Shown here: piece after piece, positions 1-7,766 of the stretch
How positions within the stretch are numbered: the stretch's first letter is position 1
How the letters are laid out: each line of letters begins with the position of its first letter
Assembly (NCBI GenBank): GCA_030640255.1
Contig: DAOWJS010000068.1
Coordinates: 1-26,176, forward strand
Length of the DNA: 26,176 bases
Direction: 5' to 3'
Source: Dehalococcoidales bacterium
Lineage (GTDB): Bacteria; Chloroflexota; Dehalococcoidia; Dehalococcoidales; GCA-2688105
Translations under genes and position numbers: made by a program
The notes under the pieces: generated by a model
What the model was told of the DNA's origin: nothing
Seen by the model: the letters and a program-made list of their open reading frames with translations, nothing else
The model's database searches: none

Positions 1-1
1 A

Positions 2-133
2 AAAGAGGGTAATATAACGCACAAAGGGGGACGTGTTGGTGCCAAGGAACTAGCCGACAAGCTGATAACTTGTCTCTCTGATGAAGGTGTTGATAGAGGA
101 AATTTAGTTAAAGGTCTCAGAAGTCTTTACTAA
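2..133 (+). CDS. C-terminal fragment of unknown protein
   Basis: An open frame enters from the left edge and ends at TAA 131-133, giving 43 residues that finish in KGLRSLY. It is hydrophilic, with a GGRVGAKELADKL helix-like stretch, and no motif lets me name a family. It lies upstream of sbcD on the same strand, with a repeat-bearing spacer of about 175 bases between them. The start is outside the window. It could also be a chance open frame. Confidence 0.45.
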   Translation, partial: KEGNITHKGGRVGAKELADKLITCLSDEGVDRGNLVKGLRSLY

Positions 134-204
134 AAGACGGTTATCAAAGGTAGTTCGGATGGCAAAGCCCCTCTAAGGAAACTACCCCCTTGAAAGGAAA
201 GTCA

Positions 205-282
205 AAGAGAGGCGAAGCCTCTCTTACATAACTAGCTTCCCCTTCCCCTTGCTAAGGGGAAGGGGATAAAGGGGATAGGGTT
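205..282. repeat. REP-like palindromic repeat, unit A
   Basis: Two hairpins in a row are followed by a G-rich tail. Hairpin 1 is AAGAGAGGC-GAA-GCCTCTCTT (205-225), nine perfect pairs. Hairpin 2 has a 12-bp stem (239-250 with 254-265) around GCT. The tail ATAAAGGGGATAGGGTT follows. The same order of parts recurs at 1577-1651 and, inverted, at 1689-1763, so this is a dispersed repeat and not a simple terminator. Confidence 0.8.
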
Positions 283-309
283 ACTAAACAAAAATTAAAG
301 GGGGAGAGG

Positions 310-1548
310 TTGAAAATCCTCCACTTTGCCGACCTTCACCTCGGTGTGGAAAGCTACGGACGCATTGACCCGGCTACCGGGTTATCCACCCGTCTCCTTG
401 ACTTCCTGTCCGCCCTTGACCAGGTTATAGACTACGCCCTGGAAAATAAGGTAGACCTTGTCCTCTTCTGCGGCGATGCCTATAAGAGCCGTGAGCCCAG
501 CCAGACTCACCAGCGGGAGTTTGCCAAACGCATTAATCGCCTGTCCACCGCCGGCATCCCCATCTTCCTCCTCATTGGCAACCACGACCTACCCAACGCC
601 ATAGGTCGGGCGACTACCACCGAAATCTTTGATACTCTGGCGGTTAAAAAGGTCTATGTCTCCAACCGCCCCGCTCTTTACCGCATCCCGACCTCAAGCG
701 GCACTATTCAAATAGTCTCCCTACCCTGGCTAAGACGCAGCGCCCTATTAAGCAAAGAAGATACCAAAAATCTCAACTTTGACCAGATTAACCAGAGGCT
801 ACAGCAGGTGCTAACCAATATTATTGCTGCCAATATCCCCAAACTTGACCCCGGGCTACCCTCAATACTGGCGGCTCATGTCTGGGTCTCAGGGGCAAAA
901 GTAGGCTCAGAGAGGTCAATGACCATCGGGCAAGAGCATGCCCTACTGCTAAGCAATGTTGCCCATCCTGCCTTTGACTATATCGCCCTGGGTCATATTC
1001 ACCGACACCAGGTCTTGAGCACTAATCCACCAGTAGTTTACGCCGGTAGCCTGGAGCGGATAGATTTCGGCGAGGAAGAGGACGACAAGGGGTTCTACCT
1101 AGTAGAAATTGAATCGGATACGGAAACCAACCAAAGGCAAGTCTCCTTTGACTTCCACCGGGTAGAAGGGCGCCGTTTCCTCACCATTAACATCGGTATT
1201 GAGCCCCAGCACACCGACCCCACACTAACCGTGCTCGGAACTATTGCCGAGCAAGAAGAAGGGATTAAGGATGCCATAGTCCGACTCCAGATTAGCCTGC
1301 CCGCCGGGACTGAAGGCCAGCTTAGAGATAACGACCTCAGGAACGCCCTAAAAGAAGCTCACTATTTTACCATCGCCAAGGATATACAGCGAGAGACCCG
1401 CCTCAGACTGGGCAAGTGGACCGCTGAAGAGATAGCCCCCCTTGACGCCCTAAAAGCCTACCTGGAGTCAAAGAAAATACCTCCAGAACGAGCCAAGATT
1501 CTGCTTGAGTACGGCGAGAGGCTTATCCAAGAGCAGAGGACTAAATAG
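310..1548 (+). CDS. sbcD: DNA double-strand break repair exonuclease subunit SbcD
   Basis: This is a Mre11/SbcD-type metallophosphoesterase of 412 residues, close to the usual family length. The metal-binding motifs are in order: DLHLG (D8, H10), CGD (D56), GNHD (90-93), AAH (H190) and GHIH (228-231). In the family these bind two Mn ions and act as an ATP-dependent 3'-5' exonuclease and hairpin endonuclease together with the SbcC ATPase. The start is TTG at 310, directly after the purine-rich GGGGGAGAGG, which leaves a short spacer. No sbcC follows; instead there are repeats and a cold-shock gene, so the partner must be encoded elsewhere or upstream of the window. Confidence 0.93.
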   Translation: MKILHFADLHLGVESYGRIDPATGLSTRLLDFLSALDQVIDYALENKVDLVLFCGDAYKSREPSQTHQREFAKRINRLSTAGIPIFLLIGNHDLPNAIGRATTTEIFDTLAVKKVYVSNRPALYRIPTSSGTIQIVSLPWLRRSALLSKEDTKNLNFDQINQRLQQVLTNIIAANIPKLDPGLPSILAAHVWVSGAKVGSERSMTIGQEHALLLSNVAHPAFDYIALGHIHRHQVLSTNPPVVYAGSLERIDFGEEEDDKGFYLVEIESDTETNQRQVSFDFHRVEGRRFLTINIGIEPQHTDPTLTVLGTIAEQEEGIKDAIVRLQISLPAGTEGQLRDNDLRNALKEAHYFTIAKDIQRETRLRLGKWTAEEIAPLDALKAYLESKKIPPERAKILLEYGERLIQEQRTK

Positions 1549-1576
1549 GGATAAAAGGTCTTTTGAAGGAGTAACT

Positions 1577-1651
1577 AAGAGGGGCGAAGCCCCTCTTTTT
1601 AATGTCTCTCCCCCTCTCCTTTGAAGGAGAGGGGGACACAGGGGGTGAGGT
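1577..1651. repeat. REP-like palindromic repeat, unit B
   Basis: Hairpin 1 is AAGAGGGGC-GAA-GCCCCTCTT (1577-1597). Hairpin 2 pairs CCCCCTCTCCT (1610-1620) with AGGAGAGGGGG (1625-1635). The tail ACACAGGGGGTGAGGT follows. The architecture matches unit A. It begins about 30 bases after the sbcD stop and the first hairpin is followed by a T run, so it may also end sbcD transcription. Confidence 0.82.
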
Positions 1652-1688
1652 AGATAAATAATGTCACTCCCTATGAGATTGTTTACCA

Positions 1689-1763
1689 ACCCCTCACCCT
1701 TTATCCCTCTCCCCTTGATAAGAGGAGAGGGAAGAGAATTTGTTAAAGGGGCTTCGCCCCTTT
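1689..1763. repeat. REP-like palindromic repeat, unit B' (inverted)
   Basis: This is the reverse-complement arrangement of unit B. It starts with ACCCCTCACCC, continues with a CCCTCTCC/GGAGAGGG hairpin (1705-1712 with 1724-1731) and ends with the AAAGGGGC-TTC-GCCCCTTT hairpin (1745-1763). Together with unit B it forms a head-to-head pair about 40 bases apart, the paired layout known from REP/BIME elements. Confidence 0.8.
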
Positions 1764-1783
1764 TAATCCCTTTACTAAACAGC

Positions 1784-1807
1784 CCGTCCCTATTTCTATT
1801 GACGGGT
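1784..1807. other. CCCGTC/GACGGG inverted repeat
   Basis: A 6-bp inverted repeat (CCCGTC and GACGGG) encloses 12 A/T-rich bases just after the repeat pair. No T run follows, so it is not a convincing terminator on the + strand. It may be an edge of the repeat block. Confidence 0.35.
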
Positions 1808-1863
1808 CTTGGCGGCGTGTTATACTACGCTAAAAATAATCGGTAATGGGGAGGTCCTTCATC

Positions 1864-1892
1864 TTTACATCCGACTGCTCATCTGCTAAAAT
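1864..1892 (+). promoter_or_regulatory. promoter of the cold-shock gene
   Basis: A -35 box TTTACA (1864-1869), 17 bases of spacer and a -10 box TAAAAT (1887-1892) preceded by TGC (an extended -10) form a near-consensus sigma-70-type promoter. Transcription would start near 1899 and leave about 120 bases of leader before the TTG at 2020. Long structured leaders are known for cold-shock mRNAs. This leader has short inverted repeats (GCC-TTCC-GGC) and a doubled GCTTTGCA. Confidence 0.6.
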
Positions 1893-2019
1893 ATAGCCAG
1901 TAACAGAAATATAAAAGCCTTCCGGCTAAAAACAAAGTCACTTACTTAGAGCTTTGCAATCTTGCAAGCATTTACAAAGGCTTTGCAGGATTTTTGTTTA
2001 AAATAAGGAGGTAAAGAAC

Positions 2020-2226
2020 TTGAAAGGAAAGATAAAGAGGCTCATCCGGGACCGAGGTTTCGGTTTCATCACTACTGAAGACGGCTCCGAGGTCTTCTTC
2101 CACCGCTCCGCTTTAGTTGAAGAGGATTTTGATGCTCTGGAAGAGGGCACCAGTGTAGAGTTCAACCTAGAAACAGGGCCTAAAGGACCTCGGGCGACGA
2201 ATGTAAATACAGAAAAAACCGAGTGA
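2020..2226 (+). CDS. cold-shock domain protein (CspA family)
   Basis: A 68-residue single cold-shock domain. RNP1 is seen as RGFGFIT (about 12-18) and RNP2 as VFFHRSAL (about 25-32). The protein ends in an acidic tail. Family members are cytoplasmic single-stranded RNA/DNA-binding chaperones that melt mRNA structure. The start is TTG, chosen because a perfect AAGGAGGT (2005-2012) lies seven bases upstream. The N-terminus KIKRLIRDRGFGFI differs from the usual KWFN type and is a common variant in this family. It is followed convergently by the PAP2-like gene. The long leader suggests post-transcriptional control. Confidence 0.94.
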   Translation: MKGKIKRLIRDRGFGFITTEDGSEVFFHRSALVEEDFDALEEGTSVEFNLETGPKGPRATNVNTEKTE

Positions 2227-2258
2227 AATAAGGGGGGCAGTTCACGAAGAAGAATACC

Positions 2259-2699
2259 TCACCCGCCGCTTATGGTGAGCCAGAGCCAGGCAACCAGAAT
2301 ACCTAATGCCGCCCCGACAATGACCTGAAATGGTGTATGCCCGATGAACTCCCGCAGGTCACGCTCCACCTCAGCTATGGGACGCCTAAACCTGAGCTCT
2401 CTAACAATGCGGTTTAAAACAACCGATTGTTGTCCCACTGATTGCCTCACCCCGGCGGCATCATAGGTAACAATCAAAGCTAAAATAACCGCAATGCCAA
2501 AGACTACTGACCCCACACCCTGGGTCATGGCCACCGCTGTAGCCAGCGCACAGACTATTGCTGAATGCGCACTGGGCATACCACCACTGGCGACAAAATA
2601 ACGCAAGTCCAGTCGTTTCCCTCGCACCAGTATGACGAGTACCTTTAGCAACTGTGCTACCGCCCAGGCACAAATAGATATCACCAGCACATTAGTCAT
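2259..2699 (-). CDS. divergent PAP2 family (DUF212/YuiD-like) membrane protein
   Basis: A 146-residue protein with about four hydrophobic segments, matching the size of the DUF212 (YuiD) family. The conserved GGMPSAHSA stretch resembles the phosphatase motif of PAP2 enzymes, and FIGHTPFQVIVGAALGI near the C-terminus is typical of this divergent group. A phosphatase role on a lipid phosphate is plausible, but the family has no firmly known substrate. It is the last gene of the minus-strand series, 34 bases after the phosphoribosyltransferase. I see no strong ribosome binding site before the ATG, so it may be translationally coupled. Confidence 0.85.
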   Translation of the reverse strand: MTNVLVISICAWAVAQLLKVLVILVRGKRLDLRYFVASGGMPSAHSAIVCALATAVAMTQGVGSVVFGIAVILALIVTYDAAGVRQSVGQQSVVLNRIVRELRFRRPIAEVERDLREFIGHTPFQVIVGAALGILVAWLWLTISGG

Positions 2700-2733
2700 A
2701 ATAATTTCGTATAACCCCCTATTTTGCTTTAGC

Positions 2734-3405
2734 TCAGTTTGGACGAAGATGCCGCATCCGCCACTGGTTAAGGTATCGGACTACTTCATCATCGCTAAGG
2801 TCATACCACTGGCGATAGAAGTCAGACACATAGAATGTGGGCATAAACCCCGTAGTGCAGGTTACCACCTTGTCCGCCACCCTCTCTAACTGCTTTACCG
2901 CTATTGCCGAAGCACAGGGTACCGCAACTACGATTTCCTTCGGATGACGATGACGCACTGATTCCACCGCCGCCATCATAGTGATGCCCGAGGCTAGTCC
3001 ATCATCTATAACTATCGCCGTTTTGCCATTGACACTAACCAGTGGTCGGTCCCCCCGGTAGAGCAGGCTCCGTCGTTTAATCTCGGCTCTTACTCTGCCC
3101 GCCTCATACTCTACCTGCTGCCGGCTCAAGCCGACTCTCTTTACTAGCTCTTCATTGAGGAAAATTATGCCATCGTCGGCAATGGCACCAAAGCCCGCTT
3201 CAGGGTTTAGTGGTATGGGAATCTTACGGCAAATAATCAGGTCTAAGTCAGCGTTAAGGGCGCTGGCTACCTCCAACGCCACCGGCACACCCCCGTTGGG
3301 GATGGCCAGCACAACGACAGACTGGCCAACATGCTCGCCCAGTTTCGCCGCTAACTGCCTGCCAGCATCATGCCGGTTAGCAAAGATAACTTGTGGTGAT
3401 AAAAT
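2734..3405 (-). CDS. phosphoribosyltransferase family protein, probable ATT start
   Basis: A type I phosphoribosyltransferase fold. The PRPP loop is VIDDGLASGITM, and the N-terminal AIPNGGVPVALEVA stretch is typical of the free-standing bacterial family. The first ordinary start in frame, GTG at 3312, would remove a family-typical N-terminus (NRHDAGRQLAAKLG). The frame stays open further upstream and holds no ATG, GTG or TTG. A perfect AAGGAGG (3422-3416) sits ten bases before an ATT at 3405, so I choose ATT, giving 223 residues. It lies downstream of adenine deaminase in the same direction, which suggests nucleobase salvage, but the substrate cannot be read from the sequence. Confidence 0.83.
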   Translation of the reverse strand: MLSPQVIFANRHDAGRQLAAKLGEHVGQSVVVLAIPNGGVPVALEVASALNADLDLIICRKIPIPLNPEAGFGAIADDGIIFLNEELVKRVGLSRQQVEYEAGRVRAEIKRRSLLYRGDRPLVSVNGKTAIVIDDGLASGITMMAAVESVRHRHPKEIVVAVPCASAIAVKQLERVADKVVTCTTGFMPTFYVSDFYRQWYDLSDDEVVRYLNQWRMRHLRPN

Positions 3406-3467
3406 AAGTAATCGTCCTCCTTGTTGACTTTTTGGCCCAATTTATCTAGGGAAACAAAACGCTTTAT

Positions 3468-5174
3468 TCACTTAATCAACCTAAACTCATTCACATCCAC
3501 CAGCCCCAGGTCAGTGAGCCTGAGTTCGGGGATGACCGGGAGCGCCAGGAAGGAAAGGGTGGCGAAGGGCGATTTTAGCCTAGTGCCTAAATCCCCAGCT
3601 AGCTGCTCCAGCTTATCTAATTTATCTACCACCACCTCTAACGGTTCATCTGAGAGCAGTCCGGCAATGGGTAAGGCTAAGCTAGCCAGTACTTTGCCAC
3701 CAGCAGCTACTACCAGACCGCCGTGTAATCTCTCAATCTCTTTAACCGCATTAAATATATCTTCATCATTAGTGCCGATAGCCACGATATTATGAGAATC
3801 GTGAGCAACAGATGACGCCAGAGCCCCTCTCTTCAAGCCAAACCCGGTAACCAGCCCCAAGCCGATATTGCCGGTAGCCTGGTGCCTCTCCACTACCACC
3901 AGCTTCAGAATATCCCTGCCGGTATCAGCCATAACCACTCCGTCGGTAACCTTAACCTTCTCCATCCTTTTTCGGGTAATTATCTGACCGGGGACAATCG
4001 CAATAACCGGCTGGGTTTCTCCCCAAGCCTTCAGCTTCAATGCCTCTAGGTCAAAGGGCTTTATATTTACCGTATTGATTAGTCCTCCGCCACTGGCTTG
4101 AGATACCGAGAATAACGGTTCCCCGTCTCTGGCTACCAGGCGACCCCGGTGAAAGACCATATCTATCTTTAGACTGGATAATTCGCCAATCACCATTAAA
4201 TTAGCCAGGTAGCCGGGGGCTACCGCCCCCAGCCTGTCCAGCCTAAAATACTCGGCGGTATTAATCGTCGCCAGTTGAATAGCCCGCACCGGGTCAAGAC
4301 CACTTCTTATCGCCTTCCGCACTACGGCATCAATATCACCATCCCCAAGCAGGTCAACACAGCTACGGTCATCAACCACCAACATACATCTTTTGTAGGT
4401 TTTATCGGTAACCAGGGGTAGCAAGGCATCCAGATTTTTCTCCGACGAACCCTCCCTAATCATGACATACATACCCTGGCTTAATTTCTCTCTAGCCTCC
4501 TCCAGAGAAACCGACTCATGGTCAGAAAATATGCCAGCGGCAATATAGGCAGTGAGGTTTTTCCCGGTAACCCCTGGAGCATGACCATCAACAACCTTAC
4601 CCCGGGCAAGATTGATTTTACTCAGCACACTGGCATCACCACCAAGCACCCCGGGGAAATTCATTACCTCCCCCAGCCCAATGCACTCCCTCCACCTAAG
4701 AATCCGGCGAATGTCCTCAGGTTCAAGGCTGGCTCCTGAGGTCTCCAGATGGGTAGCCGGCACACAGGAAGGGGCCATCAGAAAAAGCTCAAGGGGTAAA
4801 CGGCGGGCACAGTTCAGCACATACCTCATACCCTCCAGCCCGCAGACATTAGCTATTTCATGGAGGTCGGTAACTACCGCCGAAGTGCCTCGCGGCACCA
4901 CCGCCCGGGCATACTGACCAATATCAAGCATGGAGCTTTCTACATGAATATGCCCATTAATAAGACCGGGAGCCAGATACCTGCCCCCTAAATCCAGCAC
5001 CTGCCTGGCCTGGTGATACTTGCCTACCCCGGCAATCCTATCCTGGTAAATAGCTACATTACCCGGCTCAACCTCGCCGGTAAAGACGTTCACTACCCGG
5101 GCATTGGCCAGAACCAAGTCGGCGGGAAGTTCCCCCTTAGCTACCAAAATTAAGTGAGCCAGTCTGGATAACAC
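3468..5174 (-). CDS. ade: adenine deaminase
   Basis: A 568-residue amidohydrolase of the AdeC type, which converts adenine to hypoxanthine and ammonia in purine salvage. The metal-binding signature is GLINGHIHVESSM (H75, H77). DLHEIANV (about 103-110), GEVMNFPGV, DGHAPG and SDHES follow in the expected order, and the C-terminal AdeC domain is present, so the protein is full length. The start is GTG at 5174 and overlaps the preceding stop as TAGTG, with GGAGG at 5182-5178, so it is coupled to the upstream Fe-S gene. It is unusual to find it in one transcript with diaphorase genes. Confidence 0.95.
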   Translation of the reverse strand: MLSRLAHLILVAKGELPADLVLANARVVNVFTGEVEPGNVAIYQDRIAGVGKYHQARQVLDLGGRYLAPGLINGHIHVESSMLDIGQYARAVVPRGTSAVVTDLHEIANVCGLEGMRYVLNCARRLPLELFLMAPSCVPATHLETSGASLEPEDIRRILRWRECIGLGEVMNFPGVLGGDASVLSKINLARGKVVDGHAPGVTGKNLTAYIAAGIFSDHESVSLEEAREKLSQGMYVMIREGSSEKNLDALLPLVTDKTYKRCMLVVDDRSCVDLLGDGDIDAVVRKAIRSGLDPVRAIQLATINTAEYFRLDRLGAVAPGYLANLMVIGELSSLKIDMVFHRGRLVARDGEPLFSVSQASGGGLINTVNIKPFDLEALKLKAWGETQPVIAIVPGQIITRKRMEKVKVTDGVVMADTGRDILKLVVVERHQATGNIGLGLVTGFGLKRGALASSVAHDSHNIVAIGTNDEDIFNAVKEIERLHGGLVVAAGGKVLASLALPIAGLLSDEPLEVVVDKLDKLEQLAGDLGTRLKSPFATLSFLALPVIPELRLTDLGLVDVNEFRLIK

Positions 5175-5848
5175 TAATCCTCCTTAATAATCGGATTTGA
5201 CCCTCTACCATCCTTAAAATACAGAGCACCCACCGGGCACACAGTAACACACTCGCCACACTCCCGGCATCTCACCTTAGCCATAGGCTCATCGGCAAAG
5301 GTGGTAACTACCCGTTGAAAGCCGCGGTGAGCAAAGCCAATATCGCCTATACCCAGGCGCTCCCGGCACACCCATACGCACCGGCCACAGAGTACACACT
5401 TATTAGGGTCATATGTAAATAGCGGGCTACTGGAATCTATAGGTAACTCCCGCGTAATCTTCCTCAACCGCTTTGTTTTTAGCTTAATTTTCAGGTGGGC
5501 AGCAATCTTCTGAAGCTCACAAGAGCCACTACTGAGACAGTGAGCACAGTCTACCGGGTGGCTGGCGATAAGTAGCTCGGCAGCAGTGCGCGCCAGCCTT
5601 AAGGCTTTGGGGCCTGTGGTATTTACCACCATGCCCCCTTTTACTGGCTCGGTGCAGGCAGTAACCGGGCTGTCCTTCCCCTCCACCTCAACAAAGCAGA
5701 GGCGGCAGGAGGCAGAAGGTAGCCAAGCCTCCCGAAGGGCACACAGGTTAGGTATATAAATACCATTGTCCAGTGCCGCCCACAAGAGCTTCTCCCCCTC
5801 TTTGGCTTTTACTTTCTTGCCATCAATAGTTAAAGAGACCATTTTCAC
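5174..5848 (-). CDS. NADH dehydrogenase/hydrogenase Fe-S subunit, HoxU/NuoG N-terminal type
   Basis: A 224-residue electron-transfer subunit with all four cluster sites intact: [2Fe-2S] C36, C48, C51, C65; His-Cys [4Fe-4S] H97, C101, C104, C110; and two ferredoxin clusters C151/C154/C157/C161 and C194/C197/C200/C204. This matches the N-terminal part of NuoG and of NADH-linked [FeFe]-hydrogenases, or stand-alone HoxU. No catalytic H-cluster or molybdopterin domain follows: the gene ends at IIKED and adenine deaminase begins in the stop codon. It should accept electrons from the NuoF-like subunit encoded four bases upstream and pass them to an unidentified partner. Confidence 0.92.
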   Translation of the reverse strand: MKMVSLTIDGKKVKAKEGEKLLWAALDNGIYIPNLCALREAWLPSASCRLCFVEVEGKDSPVTACTEPVKGGMVVNTTGPKALRLARTAAELLIASHPVDCAHCLSSGSCELQKIAAHLKIKLKTKRLRKITRELPIDSSSPLFTYDPNKCVLCGRCVWVCRERLGIGDIGFAHRGFQRVVTTFADEPMAKVRCRECGECVTVCPVGALYFKDGRGSNPIIKED

Positions 5849-5852
5849 TTGT

Positions 5853-7766
5853 CTACTCCGAGGCTGGCACCTGGTCGGGGGGTGATAACCTCACTACCGC
5901 ATTATACTGGGGAGGACAGGCTTTGAGACAGGTGCCACACTTGACGCACTTTTCCTGGTCAATGACCTTTATTCTTTTCTTATTGGTGGATATTGCCTCC
6001 ACGGTGCAAGTGCCGACACAGGCATCGCAAGAACGCTCGCACCGCTCGGGGATAATGTAGTAAGCGATAAGCTCCTGGCACATCAGCGCCGGGCAGCGCC
6101 CTTCCTTGATGTGCGCTTCATATTCGTCCCTAAAATAGCGCAGGGTGCTCAACACCGGGTTGGGTGCCGTCTTTCCCAGACTACAAAGAGAGCCGGCACT
6201 AATGTCTTCTGCCAGCTCGGTAAGCATATCAATATCTTCAATTTTCCCTTTGCCCTTGGTAATTTCGTCCAAGGCTTCTAGCATTTGTTTCGTCCCCAGG
6301 CGGCAGAAGGTGCACAAGCCACAGGATTCCCGCTGGGTGAACTCCAGGAAGTAGCGAGCTATCTCCACCATACAATCGTCCTCATCAAGCACTACCATGC
6401 CTCCTGAGCCCATCATGGCTCCAGCATCTCTGAGGGAATCAAAGTCGATGGGCAGGTCTAGAGCCGATTCAGGCAGGCAACCACCAGAGGGACCACCGAT
6501 TTGCACTGCCTTAAAGCGCTTGGCGTCAGGGATGCCACTGCCGACATCAAAGATAAGCTGACGCAAGGTGGTGCCCATGGGTACCTCGGCCAGCCCGGTA
6601 TTAACTATTTTACCCGCCAGAGCAAAAACGGCAGTCCCGCCGCGTCCCTCAGTGCCAAGGCCGGTAAACCACCCCGCCCCGTTCTCAATGATGCTACGCA
6701 AGTAGGCCAGGGTCTTCACATTATTGATAAGGGTAGGCTTCCCATAAAGACCATTGACTGCCGGGTAAGGTGGGCGGTGATATGGGATGCCAGGCTTACC
6801 TTCAAGGGAGGCGATTAGCGCCGTTTCCTCACCGCAGACGAAGGCTCCTGAACCCTGAAACAGCTCAATATCAAAGCTGAAATCGCTTCCCAGGATATTC
6901 TTGCCCAAGAGCTTCAGTTCCCGAGCCTGGCGAAGGGCAACCCTAACCCGATGCACGGCTAGAGGATATTCGGCACGAACATAGATATAGCCACGGCGGG
7001 CGCCAACAGCATAGGCGGCGATAACCATTCCCTCCAATACCGAGTGAGGGTCACTCTCAAGGATAGTGCGGTCCATAAAGGCACCCGGGTCACCCTCGTC
7101 GCCGTTGCACACCACATATTTTGGTCTCCCCCGGGCATGGCGGCAGATTTCCCACTTTTGCCCGGTAGGAAAGCCAGCACCACCCATACCCCGTAATCCG
7201 GACTTCTTGACCTCATCTATAACCTCTTCCGGTGACATCTCAAGCACCTTTGCCACAGCCTGATAGCCACCGTTAGCAATGTAGTGGTCTATCTGCTCCG
7301 GGTCAATATAACCGCAGTTTTTAAGTATAACCTTTTTCTCATATTTAGCCCGGGGAAATTCGGAAAAGCTGGGAACGAGCTCATTTTTTTCCAGAGCCCC
7401 GAGGACGAATTCAAGACAGGGATTATCGCCAAGGATAAAATCCTTGATTAGTCTCTCGGCTATCACTGGATTGACATGCCCGTAGGCGATAGGAGGATAC
7501 CCCGGCTTAGCTATGATAACTATCGGTTCAGCATAGCAGTGCCCCATGCAGCCGACCTCAACCAGATGGCAATCCAGGTTCTGCCGACCAATCTCATCCC
7601 GTATTGCCTGTAGTACGTCCAGAGCCCCGGCTGCCCGGCCGCAGGTGCCAGTGCCTACCAGAATGACTGGTTTACCGCTATGCCAGAGCTCCTGCCAGCC
7701 GGATTCAGCCCGGTTCTTTATCTCCTGAAAGGTTGAAGCTACCGTTGAGAGCTCGACTGCTTTCAC
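5853..7766 (-). CDS. nuoF: NuoF/HymB-like NADH-binding diaphorase subunit
   Basis: A 637-residue flavoprotein of the HndC/HymB layout. The N-terminal thioredoxin-like domain (about 30-115) has TCGRAAG and CMGHC. The FMN/NADH core follows: GMGGAGFPTG (193-202), NGDEGDPGAFMDR (221-233) and GAFVCGEETALIASLEG (307-323). The [4Fe-4S] ligands are C482, C485, C488 and C528. At the C-terminus are two ferredoxin motifs, C576-x3-C580-x2-C583-x3-C587 and C607-x2-C610-x2-C613-x3-C617; the first has one extra residue compared with the usual spacing. It oxidises NADH (or reduces NAD) through FMN in the cytoplasm. Its ATG overlaps the nuoE stop as ATGA. Confidence 0.94.
   Translation of the reverse strand: MKAVELSTVASTFQEIKNRAESGWQELWHSGKPVILVGTGTCGRAAGALDVLQAIRDEIGRQNLDCHLVEVGCMGHCYAEPIVIIAKPGYPPIAYGHVNPVIAERLIKDFILGDNPCLEFVLGALEKNELVPSFSEFPRAKYEKKVILKNCGYIDPEQIDHYIANGGYQAVAKVLEMSPEEVIDEVKKSGLRGMGGAGFPTGQKWEICRHARGRPKYVVCNGDEGDPGAFMDRTILESDPHSVLEGMVIAAYAVGARRGYIYVRAEYPLAVHRVRVALRQARELKLLGKNILGSDFSFDIELFQGSGAFVCGEETALIASLEGKPGIPYHRPPYPAVNGLYGKPTLINNVKTLAYLRSIIENGAGWFTGLGTEGRGGTAVFALAGKIVNTGLAEVPMGTTLRQLIFDVGSGIPDAKRFKAVQIGGPSGGCLPESALDLPIDFDSLRDAGAMMGSGGMVVLDEDDCMVEIARYFLEFTQRESCGLCTFCRLGTKQMLEALDEITKGKGKIEDIDMLTELAEDISAGSLCSLGKTAPNPVLSTLRYFRDEYEAHIKEGRCPALMCQELIAYYIIPERCERSCDACVGTCTVEAISTNKKRIKVIDQEKCVKCGTCLKACPPQYNAVVRLSPPDQVPASE

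Noticed and set aside
1661..1846. Open frame across the palindromic repeats
   Set aside because: It follows the low-complexity repeat sequence and has no ribosome binding site or recognisable protein pattern.
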